From NCBI GenBank assembly GCA_049323895.1, contig JBMOKT010000039.1, forward strand, positions 62,001 through 126,000: DNA of 64,000 bases. The letters are read 5' to 3'. This document shows positions 16,328-23,965 of the stretch, piece after piece. The DNA is from JBMOKT01 sp049323895. Its GTDB lineage: Bacteria; Bacillota; Peptococcia; Peptococcales; BICA1-8. The stretch's first letter is position 1; every line of letters starts with the position of its first letter. The notes below the pieces were generated by a model that did not search any database, was not told where the DNA came from, and worked only from the letters and a program-made list of their open reading frames with translations. A program made the translations under genes and the position numbers.

Positions 16328-17221
16328 TTACATATCTTGTGTCTTTGGCTGCTCAGGTTGGTAGTGGGGAGCAGACCAATTGTTTTTAGGCTTTACAGCT
16401 TGTGACTGCTTCATTATTTTGTCAACTCCGCTGCCAGGCAGGTTGGGGTCATTATCCCATAAAACCTTATGGAAGGAGAAGTATTTACCTACATAGTGGC
16501 TCATTTTTGTTAAGGGAATATAGATAAGCAATAGTCCTAGTAGTATAATGTGCAAGCTTAATAATAAATCGGCTTGAATTGGGGCAAAGGTAAGCATGCT
16601 TTTTGCGATATTCCTGCCATAATTAAACATTGGGTCAGAAACCCAAACCAGTAATCCGGTTGCTGCTACTGTAAAAATAAAGATTAAATTAAAATATTCC
16701 TGAAGGGAAGTATATTTCTTAAAGGAGTCCACAAACTGTCTCTTTAAAAATAATGCCCCAGAACCAAAGGCTACCATTAAACCTCCAATGGTACCAGTTA
16801 AAAATGTGGCGTAAGCAATAAGGACTGTCCACCAATGTCCGCTGTCGATAGCTAATCCTGCTATTTCAGTAAGGGCACCAACGAATAACAATGCTGTCCA
16901 AGCAAATAATAGATATATTCCTAAATGGAGGGAGTAGGAAATCCACCATAAAGGACGTTGGTTATCGAATAGCTTCTTTATGAAAAGCATTTCTTTCAAC
17001 ATATCAATAATTTCTTCAAATAAGGAAGTCTCTCTTGGTTTTTTCCACCAGTCAACCTCTTCAAAATATGAACCGCCATAATGTCCCTTGCCCTTTTCTT
17101 TGGGGACGGGATATAGGTCCAACCTTCCGTGCATGGGCATGTTACCATATTGAACCGCTTTATAAATTGATAATCCGATAAATGCAAACAGTGATACGTA
17201 GGATAAGATTAGTAAGAACAT
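16328..17221 (-). CDS. DsrM-like membrane cytochrome b subunit (NarI family)
   Basis: 297 residues from an ATG with GGAGG upstream. Membrane segments are visible near 3-22, 95-120, 133-160, 185-210 and 220-245. Histidines in the transmembrane parts (WISYSLHLGIYLLFAWTALL, LLLSLHIILLGLLLIYIPL) fit the heme b ligands of the NarI/DsrM family. It would oxidise menaquinol and pass electrons to the DsrK-like protein, whose gene starts 23 bases downstream. No DsrJ, DsrO or DsrP gene is adjacent, the arrangement reported for Gram-positive sulfate reducers. Confidence 0.72.
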   Translation of the reverse strand: MFLLILSYVSLFAFIGLSIYKAVQYGNMPMHGRLDLYPVPKEKGKGHYGGSYFEEVDWWKKPRETSLFEEIIDMLKEMLFIKKLFDNQRPLWWISYSLHLGIYLLFAWTALLFVGALTEIAGLAIDSGHWWTVLIAYATFLTGTIGGLMVAFGSGALFLKRQFVDSFKKYTSLQEYFNLIFIFTVAATGLLVWVSDPMFNYGRNIAKSMLTFAPIQADLLLSLHIILLGLLLIYIPLTKMSHYVGKYFSFHKVLWDNDPNLPGSGVDKIMKQSQAVKPKNNWSAPHYQPEQPKTQDM

Positions 17222-17309
17222 TCACATACCTCCTTAAAAAATAAGATTTCTTCAGAAACATATAAATTTTTTCACAAAACAGTCAATTCCTTAGTCCGGT
17301 CTCTTTTGG

Positions 17310-17327
17310 TTATTGAGTTATGCTCAT
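17310..17327 (-). other. possible five-codon leader ORF upstream of the DsrM-like gene
   Basis: Minus strand: AGGAGGTGT directly before ATG AGC ATA ACT CAA TAA. A strong ribosome site drives a five-residue peptide about 90 bases upstream of the DsrM-like start. It may be chance or a translated leader. The rest of the spacer 17222-17507 shows no gene. Confidence 0.2.
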
Positions 17328-17507
17328 ACACCTCCTGTTCAATCTTAAATCATTTCTACATTCTTATCAATAAATCATGCTTTTCTTCTATCAAATATTA
17401 ACATCGTCACCATTAGAATTCCTTATGCAATCCTAATGCCTCTAGTACAATTTTTCACCATTATTTACTGTTTGACAAATAAAAAAAATCAATCTATAAT
17501 ATCAAGA

Positions 17508-17562
17508 GTGATAATCAGATTTCAAGTATCCGATATCCGACTTCTGATTACCGACATCCGAA
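17508..17562. repeat. degenerate short repeats upstream of tRNA-Ala
   Basis: Variants of an 8-9 base unit: AATCAGATTTC, AAGTATCCGATATCCGAC, TTCTGATTACCGACATCCGA. They stop 3 bases before the tRNA. Same class as the repeats in other spacers but with a different unit. Confidence 0.5.
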
Positions 17563-17565
17563 TAC

Positions 17566-17641
17566 GGGGGTATAGCGCAGTTGGGAGCGCGCTTGACTGG
17601 CAGTCAAGAGGTCAGGGGTTCGAATCCCCTTATCTCCACCA
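17566..17641 (+). tRNA. tRNA-Ala (anticodon GGC)
   Basis: 76 bases with encoded CCA. Acceptor GGGGGTA pairs with TATCTCC; D stem GCGC/GCGC; anticodon stem CTTGA/TCAAG with loop CTGGCAG, giving anticodon GGC; T arm AGGGG-TTCGAAT-CCCCT. Base 3 (G) faces U at position 70, the G-U pair that identifies alanine tRNA. A second G-U pair sits at position 5. Confidence 0.95.
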
Positions 17642-17645
17642 AATG

Positions 17646-17681
17646 AAAAAACACCTGCTACTTTTTGGAGCAGGTGTTTTT
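17646..17681 (+). terminator. terminator of tRNA-Ala
   Basis: AAAAAACACCTGCT / AGCAGGTGTTTTT around ACTTTTTGG, 5 bases after the tRNA CCA. Confidence 0.9.
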
Positions 17682-17688
17682 AAATGAA

Positions 17689-17842
17689 ACGAACTCCCTG
17701 ACCTGAGGAGGTTTGGGGGAGAGGCTCCCCTATGTTCAATAAGGAGGGTCACAGCGAAGCGTCCTAGGGAACTCATGGGTTCCCTGGGAAAAGGACCTTG
17801 TGCCCTTTGGTCAGGGCGGTTCGGATCCACTTATCTCCACCA
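17689..17842 (+). other. structured element ending in a degenerate copy of the tRNA 3' end
   Basis: About 150 bases, richer in G+C than the surroundings. The last 23 bases (GGTTCGGATCCACTTATCTC and CACC) repeat the tRNA-Ala T-arm and acceptor end with a few changes. The opening CGAACTCCCTGACC is the inverted copy of GGTCAGGGCGGTTCG near the end, so the element has imperfect terminal inverted repeats. Inside are two clean hairpins: GGGGAG-AGG-CTCCCC and AGGGAAC-TCATGG-GTTCCCT. No ORF of note. A terminator-like AAGAA..TTTCTTTT follows (17845-17877). It could be a decayed tRNA duplicate, an integration-site scar or a small mobile repeat. Confidence 0.5.
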
Positions 17843-18002
17843 AGGAAAAGAACTTGCTTTTATAGCAGTTTCTTTTTGTATGTAAGAATTATCCTAATTA
17901 GAATTTACAAACGGGGAAACTAATAATAAAATAGAGCTTGTGTTACACTTGACTTAAAGCTATATGTTTTACGGTGAAAAATGCTTTAAAAGTGCCGAAG
18001 CC

Positions 18003-18040
18003 AACCACTTTGAAAACTTCAGAGTGGTTTTATTGTTTTT
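18003..18040 (+). promoter_or_regulatory. attenuator-like hairpin in the MATE gene leader
   Basis: AACCACT / AGTGGTT stem around a 13-base loop followed by TTATTGTTTTTT, ending 20 bases before the start codon. It looks like a terminator inside the leader, which suggests transcription attenuation. The upstream part (17950-18000) does not match a riboswitch that I recognise. Confidence 0.4.
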
Positions 18041-18059
18041 TGCATTATTGGAGGATGAC

Positions 18060-19445
18060 ATGAAAAAAATAGCTGAACTTCCCAAAGGTGATTTTAATAA
18101 AAAGAACTTCTATCACCAAATGTTGATAATCGCTCTGCCTGTTATGATTCAAAATTTTATCTCATCCTTTTTAAATATGATTGATACGGTTATGGTAGGG
18201 AGATTAGGAGAAACTGAAATTGCAGCGGTTGGGATTGCTAACCAATATTTCTTTTTTTTCAATATGTTCCTTATAGGCTTGTGTGCCGGATGCAGTATCT
18301 TTATTTCTCAATTCTGGGGTAAAAAGGACATTGTGAATATTAAACGGATTGTGGGAATAGGGCTGCTTTCTGTTACTATTGTTTCCTTCGTGTTTATGGT
18401 TTTGGGTGTATTAAATCCTAATAAGGTAATGGCTTTGTTTAACAATGATCCGATAGTTATCGATTTAGGTTCTAAATATTTGAAAATCTCTTTAATCAGT
18501 TATTTCTTTACCGGAATCACTTTTGTCTACAGTTTTTCCCTTCGATCTATAGGAAATGCTGTCCAACCCATGTTGATAAGTGTTGTCGCTCTTGTTAGCA
18601 ATGCTTTTTTAAACTATATTTTTATATTCGGAAATTTTGGGGCACCAGCGTTGGGTGTAGAAGGTGCCGCTGTTGCCACACTAATTGCCAGGGTGATGGA
18701 GGCAGTGATTCTTGTGGTCTCTGTTTATATTCGCAAGGGAGTACTTGCGGCTTCTCTCAGAGAATTACTTGATTTTACTTTTGGATTTATCAAAAAATCA
18801 TATCGAACAATCTTTCCGGTCATCTTAAATGATATGTGTTGGGGACTAGCCAGTTTAGTTTATGTAGCGGTTTATGGAAGGATGGGGACTCAGGAAGTTG
18901 CTGCAATCCAAATTTGTAATACAATCAATAACCTATTTATGGTTGTAATTTTTGGACTGTCCAGCGCGGCAGCAGTTATGATAGGCAATAGTATTGGAGC
19001 GGAAGAAGAGTGGCTGACGAGAAAGTATGCCAGGACGTTTTCCATCCTTTCTATACAAGTGGGCTTTGTCCTAGGAGTAATTGTTGCAGTTACATCACCG
19101 GCAATACTTAATTTTTTTAATGTTTCTGACATTGTAAGAGATAGTTCCCAGATTATTTTACTAATTATTTCTGTAATCTTCTTTATAAGAGTACTAGGTA
19201 TCATGATTATTGTTGGTATTTTAAGGGGCGGGGGAGATGCAACGCATGCCTTTATAATAGAAGGCATTACTATGTGGTTTATTGGTGTTCCAATAACCAT
19301 TGTAGGTGCTTTTGTTTTTCAATTTCCTGTTTATATTGTATACGGCTTGGCCGTAATAGAAGAAATAGCCAAATGCATTTTAGGTCTTCTGCGTTTAAAA
19401 TCTGAACGTTGGATAAAAAATGTAACTCACAACATGAATAACTAG
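18060..19445 (+). CDS. MATE family efflux transporter
   Basis: 461 residues from the ATG at 18060 with GGAGGATG upstream; an in-frame ATG at 17964 would run through the leader hairpin and is rejected. About twelve membrane helices in two similar halves. The motif MIQNFISSFLNMIDTVMVGRLGETEIAAVGIANQ is split over helices 1-2 as usual for MATE. The family exports cationic drugs or metabolites using Na+ or H+. The substrate cannot be predicted. Single-gene unit with its own terminator. Confidence 0.92.
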   Translation: MKKIAELPKGDFNKKNFYHQMLIIALPVMIQNFISSFLNMIDTVMVGRLGETEIAAVGIANQYFFFFNMFLIGLCAGCSIFISQFWGKKDIVNIKRIVGIGLLSVTIVSFVFMVLGVLNPNKVMALFNNDPIVIDLGSKYLKISLISYFFTGITFVYSFSLRSIGNAVQPMLISVVALVSNAFLNYIFIFGNFGAPALGVEGAAVATLIARVMEAVILVVSVYIRKGVLAASLRELLDFTFGFIKKSYRTIFPVILNDMCWGLASLVYVAVYGRMGTQEVAAIQICNTINNLFMVVIFGLSSAAAVMIGNSIGAEEEWLTRKYARTFSILSIQVGFVLGVIVAVTSPAILNFFNVSDIVRDSSQIILLIISVIFFIRVLGIMIIVGILRGGGDATHAFIIEGITMWFIGVPITIVGAFVFQFPVYIVYGLAVIEEIAKCILGLLRLKSERWIKNVTHNMNN

Positions 19446-19563
19446 AGATGAATTCCTGCGCATCCGAAGCGGTTTTTATAGTATTAGATGTTTTGTCGGT
19501 TACATCATAAATATGTGCACCTAATTCAGTAAAATAATTCAATATTGTATTTCCGCTTTATCT

Positions 19564-19595
19564 AGGCTCCTTAGTTTTAAGGAGGCCATTTTTTT
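19564..19595 (+). terminator. terminator downstream of the MATE gene
   Basis: GGCTCCTTA / TAAGGAGGCC hairpin followed by eight T, about 120 bases after the MATE stop. The spacer before it (19446-19560) holds no gene. Confidence 0.8.
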
Positions 19596-19659
19596 AAAAT
19601 GTTTAAGCTAGTTAACTAATTGGTAAGTATGCTATAAATTAAGCTTAGGGAGGTTAATT

Positions 19660-20142
19660 ATGATGAAAAATATTTTAATTCCGGTGGACGGTTCCGAACA
19701 TTCTCTATTTGCTGTAAATATCGCCAAAGATTTAGCACAGTGTTCAGGCATGAAAATGTTTCTGTTAAATGTTCAAAAAAAAGAGCTGCCTTTTCATGAA
19801 TTTGCTCAATTAGCTGTCTTAAACAAGGATAGATTGGACGACTATATGAATAAGCTGGGTGAAAGTAAGTTGGAAAAGGCTAAGGAAATACTATCCGGGT
19901 TTAATTATGAGGCACAAATAAAACAAGGGGATCCTGTGGATGAGATATTAAAATATGCCAGAGATATAGAGGCAGATGTAATAGTAATGGGATCCCATGG
20001 GACAACAGGTCTTATTTCTTCCTTCTTGGGCAGTGTAGCCAACAAGGTCATTACTTTTAGCTCTATTCCTGTAATGATTACCAGAGACCCCAATATACCT
20101 ACTTACTGGAGCGGGGATTGGATACCAACTCCGGACAGATAG
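19660..20142 (+). CDS. universal stress protein UspA family
   Basis: 160 residues. Starts MMKNILIPVDGSEHSLFAVN, the UspA beta-1 strand with the Asp that contacts ATP, and carries the nucleotide-binding motif GSHGTTGLISSFLGSVANKV (G-x2-G-x9-GS). It is therefore of the ATP-binding UspA type. GGGAGG precedes the start by six bases. A possible promoter with TATAAA lies at about 19632. Function is general stress or energy sensing. Monocistronic, with terminators on both sides. Confidence 0.92.
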   Translation: MMKNILIPVDGSEHSLFAVNIAKDLAQCSGMKMFLLNVQKKELPFHEFAQLAVLNKDRLDDYMNKLGESKLEKAKEILSGFNYEAQIKQGDPVDEILKYARDIEADVIVMGSHGTTGLISSFLGSVANKVITFSSIPVMITRDPNIPTYWSGDWIPTPDR

Positions 20143-20209
20143 AGACAAGAATAAGGTATCGGGACAACCTATTTACCATCCTTATCCTCAGAAAAAATTA
20201 GCTAACTAG

Positions 20210-20237
20210 AATCGGGCAATGTGCCCGATTTTTTTAT
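20210..20237 (+). terminator. terminator after the universal stress gene
   Basis: AATCGGGCA / TGCCCGATT with a 3-base loop followed by seven T. The following 250 bases to mqo contain no recognisable gene. Confidence 0.93.
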
Positions 20238-20496
20238 GACACTAACAAAGTTAGCTAGCACATCATTACAGATGGGTAAAAGCTTGGATGTGTTGCCCAG
20301 AAACTTATTAAAAATCATGCTTGTAATATTTGCCGGTTAAGCTGCTAAAACTTAACGTTTTAATCTATGAAAAATTCTGATAAACTATATCTTAAAATTA
20401 ATGAAAATATGTAAAATTAGATAGGTGCTCGGCTTGCTTTAATGTCTAAGCTTAAGAGGTACCATCTTTTTTAAGGGGTAAGGGGGATGGATAAAA

Positions 20497-21987
20497 ATGA
20501 GCACCACACATAATAAAACAGACGTAATATTAATTGGTGCAGGAATCATGAGCGCCACCTTGGGTACATTGTTAAAAGAATTAGTACCGCAATGGGAAAT
20601 TACAGTCTTTGAGAAACTGGAAAAAGCAGGAGAGGAAAGCTCTAATGAATGGAATAATGCGGGAACGGGACATGCGGCACTATGCGAGCTTAACTATACT
20701 ACTGAAAAACCGGACGGGTCTGTAGATATTAGTAAAGCTATAAAAATTAATGAACAGTTTCAGATTTCAATGCAGTTTTGGTCTTATCTTGTAAAAAACA
20801 AGCTGATAGGTAATCCGGAAAACTTTATCATGCCATTGACTCATATGAGTTTTGTGCAGGGGGAACAACATGTTACGTTTTTACGGAAGCGTTTTGATGC
20901 CCTGTCAAATAATCCCTTATTCCAAGGAATGGAATTTTCCGATGATTGGGAAAAATTGAAGGAATGGAATCCCCTTATCATGCAGAACCGCCCTTTGAAT
21001 AAGCCAATAGCAGCAACAAAAATTGACTCTGGAACGGATATCAATTTTGGTGCTTTAACCCGCATGTTGCTTGAACACCTAGAGAGCAAAAATGTCAATA
21101 TCAACTATAAACATAGTGTTAATGATATTAAACGTACTAGCGACGGCTTGTGGGAATTGAAAGTGCGGAATCTGGATAGGGGGAATATCCAGCGCCATAC
21201 TGCAAAATTCGTTTTTATCGGATGTGGGGGAGGGAGCCTACATTTACTGCAAAAATCCGGTATTCCTGAAGGAAAAAATATTGGGGGGTTCCCGGTAAGC
21301 GGAATATTTATGGTGTGTAATAATCCTGCAGTTGTAGTCCAGCATAATGCAAAAGTATACGGCAAAGCTAAAATTGGTGCACCTCCTATGTCTGTTCCCC
21401 ATCTTGACACACGGTTTATCGATAATAAAAAATTGTTGCTATTTGGTCCCTTTGCAGGCTTTACACCAAGGTTTTTAAAAACAGGATCAATGTTTGATTT
21501 GGTAACTTCCGTAAAACCAGACAATCTCTTAACTATGTTATCAGCAGGGATAAAAAATATGTCATTGACAAAATACCTTATCCAGCAATTAATCTTATCG
21601 AAAGAAGAGCGGATGGGAGAATTACGTGAGTTTATTCCCAACGCCAAAAGTGATGACTGGGATTTATTAGTAGCTGGCCAACGTGTGCAAGTTATTAAGG
21701 ATACTGAGGTGGGTGGTAAGGGAACGCTCCAGTTTGGTACGGAAGTTGTTAGTGCCTCTGATGGGTCCATTGCGGCATTGCTTGGCGCTTCCCCGGGGGC
21801 TTCTACCGCCGTTCACGTGATGCTTGAAGTAATAACAAAATGCTTCCCTGAACAAGTAAAAAAGTGGGAACCTAAAATTAAAGAAATTATTCCTTCTTAT
21901 GGAAGGTCACTAATGGAAAATCCAGTGCTTCTGCACGAAATTCATACTTCAACAGCTCGGACCCTTGGCTTAGTTTATAAAAAATAA
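20497..21987 (+). CDS. mqo: malate:quinone oxidoreductase
   Basis: 496 residues, the usual length. The FAD-binding start is VILIGAGIMSATLGTLLKEL; EWNNAGTGHAALCELNYT is the strongly conserved Mqo segment after it. GALTRMLLEHL, FVFIGCGGGSLHLLQKSGIPE and the C-terminal GASPGASTAVHVMLEV follow. It oxidises malate to oxaloacetate and passes electrons to the menaquinone pool at the membrane face. In a sulfite respirer this feeds the same quinone pool that a DsrMK-type complex would draw on. Monocistronic. Confidence 0.96.
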   Translation: MSTTHNKTDVILIGAGIMSATLGTLLKELVPQWEITVFEKLEKAGEESSNEWNNAGTGHAALCELNYTTEKPDGSVDISKAIKINEQFQISMQFWSYLVKNKLIGNPENFIMPLTHMSFVQGEQHVTFLRKRFDALSNNPLFQGMEFSDDWEKLKEWNPLIMQNRPLNKPIAATKIDSGTDINFGALTRMLLEHLESKNVNINYKHSVNDIKRTSDGLWELKVRNLDRGNIQRHTAKFVFIGCGGGSLHLLQKSGIPEGKNIGGFPVSGIFMVCNNPAVVVQHNAKVYGKAKIGAPPMSVPHLDTRFIDNKKLLLFGPFAGFTPRFLKTGSMFDLVTSVKPDNLLTMLSAGIKNMSLTKYLIQQLILSKEERMGELREFIPNAKSDDWDLLVAGQRVQVIKDTEVGGKGTLQFGTEVVSASDGSIAALLGASPGASTAVHVMLEVITKCFPEQVKKWEPKIKEIIPSYGRSLMENPVLLHEIHTSTARTLGLVYKK

Positions 21988-22017
21988 AATTCAAAAAGGG
22001 AATTAATATATTTTAGG

Positions 22018-22060
22018 CAGCATGAATCCGTTTTAGCGGATTCATGCTTCTATTATTTTT
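22018..22060 (+). terminator. terminator after mqo
   Basis: GCATGAATCCG / CGGATTCATGC stem around TTTTAG, followed by TTCTATTATTTTTAA. Confidence 0.85.
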
Positions 22061-22071
22061 AATGGAGCAGT

Positions 22072-22093
22072 GGGGACTGTGGGGACTGTCCCC
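22072..22093. repeat. GGGGACTGTCCCC palindrome
   Basis: GGGGACTGT directly followed by GGGGACTGTCCCC, a 13-base palindrome with half of it duplicated. A related palindrome, GGGGACAGG-GAA-CCTGTCCCC, is at 35828. These look like short interspersed (REP-like) elements. The remaining spacer to 22338 has no credible gene. Confidence 0.5.
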
Positions 22094-22338
22094 AACGCTT
22101 CCTCCAAAGCTGACCGGATAAATGTAGTTCTATTCTGGTGTATTGCATAGCTGCTTTTATTAGCTTCCGGAGCAAGTATTGCCGTTTTTTTGCAAAATAT
22201 GTTCCTCAACAAAAGCTTATGCGCACCGTCGTAGGGCAGTTCGTCCTGGCAGTATGTGCGGGGGTGGTTTTCATCAGTACGGCATTTGTCATTAGACTCA
22301 CCAAGCCCATTGAGTATAGGAGATAGCAGCCTTTTGAA

Positions 22339-22367
22339 TTTACAAACAGGCCCGTACGTAGTATAAT
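22339..22367 (+). promoter_or_regulatory. promoter of the toxin-antitoxin pair
   Basis: TTTACA (22339-22344), 17 bases, TATAAT (22362-22367). A second TATAAT lies at 22373. About 50 bases upstream of the antitoxin start. Confidence 0.6.
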
Positions 22368-22414
22368 AAGCATATAATAAGGATATGTTATTGCTACGAA
22401 ACGAGGTGATTAGG

Positions 22415-22702
22415 ATGATGAATATCAAGCCGTCTGCGGCGATCCGTAAAAATTACAATGAGATTTCCGAACTCTGCAAGAAGTCGGGAGAGCCGGTCTA
22501 CCTTACAAAGAATGGCGAAGGCGACCTGGTAGTGATGGATATTGAAACATTTGCGCGGCGTGAAAGTATGCTGCGCCTGCGTGAAAATCTGATTGCCGCT
22601 GAGGAAAGCCGGTTAAACGGTAAGAGCGGTTATTCCATCGACGAGGTATCCAAGATGATGAAGACCGCCGTCCGGGAGGTGCTGGATGGGCAGCGAAGGT
22701 AA
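22415..22702 (+). CDS. type II antitoxin, Phd/YefM family
   Basis: 95 residues from an ATG (22415) with GAGGTG six bases upstream; a longer in-frame ATG at 22385 has no ribosome site. N-terminal MNIKPSAAIRKNYNEISELC and YLTKNGEGDLVVMDIETF are the DNA-binding Phd/YefM fold; the charged C-terminal half should wrap the toxin. The gene is clearly richer in G+C than its neighbours, a sign of transfer. It overlaps the toxin gene by 17 bases. Confidence 0.88.
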   Translation: MMNIKPSAAIRKNYNEISELCKKSGEPVYLTKNGEGDLVVMDIETFARRESMLRLRENLIAAEESRLNGKSGYSIDEVSKMMKTAVREVLDGQRR

Positions 22703-23003
22703 AAAGTATGCCGTGATCATTTCCGATGAAGCGGCTCAGATGCTGGTGTCCCATGCCCGCTTCCTGGCGCAGGTCAGCGAGGCGGTTGCACTTCAGCTCA
22801 TTGAGGAATTCAAGGAAAAGGCAAAATCGCTGGAGCAATTCCCGGAACGCAATCCATGGCTTGACAATCCGCTGATACCGAAGGGCAAATACCGCAAGCT
22901 CCTGATGGCAAAGCGGTACCTCCTCGTTTATCAGGTAAAAGACGACGCCGTATATGTAGATGCAATGGTGGACTGTAGACAGGATTATGGCTGGCTGCTT
23001 TAG
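22686..23003 (+). CDS. type II toxin, RelE/ParE family
   Basis: 105 residues. YAVIISDEAAQMLVSHARFL is the N-terminal helix pair and FPERNPWLDNPLIPKGKYRKLLMAKRYLLVYQVKDDAVYVDAM is the typical RelE/ParE beta-sheet end, here quoted in part as KYRKLLMAKRYLLVY. Whether it is an mRNA endoribonuclease or a gyrase poison cannot be read from the sequence. Base composition is G+C-rich like the antitoxin. The pair has its own promoter and no partner genes. Confidence 0.85.
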   Translation: MGSEGKKYAVIISDEAAQMLVSHARFLAQVSEAVALQLIEEFKEKAKSLEQFPERNPWLDNPLIPKGKYRKLLMAKRYLLVYQVKDDAVYVDAMVDCRQDYGWLL

Positions 23004-23214
23004 AAGAAATACAAAAAGATAGTTAAGTGGCTATTGGGATATGAATTATTAATATGTCGAATCAACGCTGAACCACTATTTATGGTTATTTTAGCTTTCG
23101 GGTTATTTATAATACTTGAGTGTGTTACCCTAAAACTTTATAATGCAAAAAGTTTAATGTTCCCTCGGACTGATGTTTGAGGGAAATTATTTATATTGGG
23201 GGATTTATTTAGAA

Positions 23215-23256
23215 TTGACATCAATTACAATGCGGTATAAAATTAACATTGTTAAT
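23215..23256 (+). promoter_or_regulatory. promoter with operator ahead of the TetR gene
   Basis: TTGACA (23215-23220), 15 bases, TATAAA (23236-23241), then ATTAACA-T-TGTTAAT (23242-23256), a perfect 7-base inverted repeat right after the -10 box. A second looser repeat, ATAAC...GTTAT, lies at 23299-23322. The position suits autoregulation by the TetR product. The spacer 23004-23214 has no gene; a small CCCTC/GAGGG hairpin is at about 23162. Confidence 0.5.
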
Positions 23257-23339
23257 AATATTAATTTAAGATAAATATTTATATCCATGTTAATGTAATA
23301 TAACAATCTTAATAATGTTATAGGCAGAAAGGAGATACC

Positions 23340-23933
23340 ATGGATGATAAAAAGGATTTTAAGAAGCAGAGAATTAAGTCCTATTTTTTAGATGCAACTA
23401 AAGAAATAATTGTTAATGAAGGTGTTGAAAACGTAACCGTAAGAAAGGTAGCAGATATAACGGGTTATTCTTATCCCACATTATATAATTATTTTACCGA
23501 TCTTAACGAACTGCTTTGGGATGTAAAACGTCATATGATTAAGCATGATCTTGTTGAAGTAATTAGCAGGAGACTGCCTAAGAAATTATTGGACATCAAA
23601 GATATCAAGAAACTCTTTAAAGTTTACATTGAATATTATTTACAAAACCCCAATATCTTTAAATTTTTCTATTTTTATCAGCTTAACAGACCAGATAATA
23701 GAAACAAGGATACTGAGTCGGAGATGGATTTTGATGCTATGCATAAACAAACATTTCAGGGTTTTGTTGCTGATGGAACACTTCAGGAGAAAGATGTTGA
23801 AGCAGTTAGCAAAATATTTATTTTCGCTATGCACGGTATGTTAATGCTATATTTTTCTAATGAAGACAATCTGACAGAACACAATGTCTATGAGGATTTG
23901 GATAAAATGGTTGATTATTTACTTACAAACTAA
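23340..23933 (+). CDS. TetR/AcrR family transcriptional regulator
   Basis: 197 residues. The N-terminal helix-turn-helix is VENVTVRKVADITGYSYPTLYNYF (split: GVENVTVRKVADITGYS and PTLYNYF), about 28-52. The ligand-binding half is not like a named subfamily. An AT-rich palindrome overlaps its promoter. The two genes that follow on the same strand are a membrane protein and an NmrA-like reductase, the probable targets. Confidence 0.9.
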   Translation: MDDKKDFKKQRIKSYFLDATKEIIVNEGVENVTVRKVADITGYSYPTLYNYFTDLNELLWDVKRHMIKHDLVEVISRRLPKKLLDIKDIKKLFKVYIEYYLQNPNIFKFFYFYQLNRPDNRNKDTESEMDFDAMHKQTFQGFVADGTLQEKDVEAVSKIFIFAMHGMLMLYFSNEDNLTEHNVYEDLDKMVDYLLTN

Positions 23934-23965
23934 TCCTTAATTCAAATTGGGGAGGAGGAAGATGT

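Noticed and set aside
17436..17687. Plus-strand open frame across the tRNA
   Set aside because: Runs through tRNA-Ala and its terminator; the frame is accidental.
17642..17842. Integrated prophage or genomic island bounded by tRNA-Ala att sites
   Set aside because: The span between the two tRNA ends is only about 200 bases and codes for nothing; no integrase is nearby.
21105..21770. 221-codon minus-strand open frame
   Set aside because: Lies entirely opposite the well-supported mqo gene; the sequence is an antisense shadow without protein-like motifs.
22042..22428. Minus-strand open frame of about 128 codons across the spacer upstream of the antitoxin
   Set aside because: Starts in no ribosome site, overlaps the antitoxin gene and its promoter, contains the GGGGAC palindrome as Thr-Val-Pro repeats and matches no family that I know.
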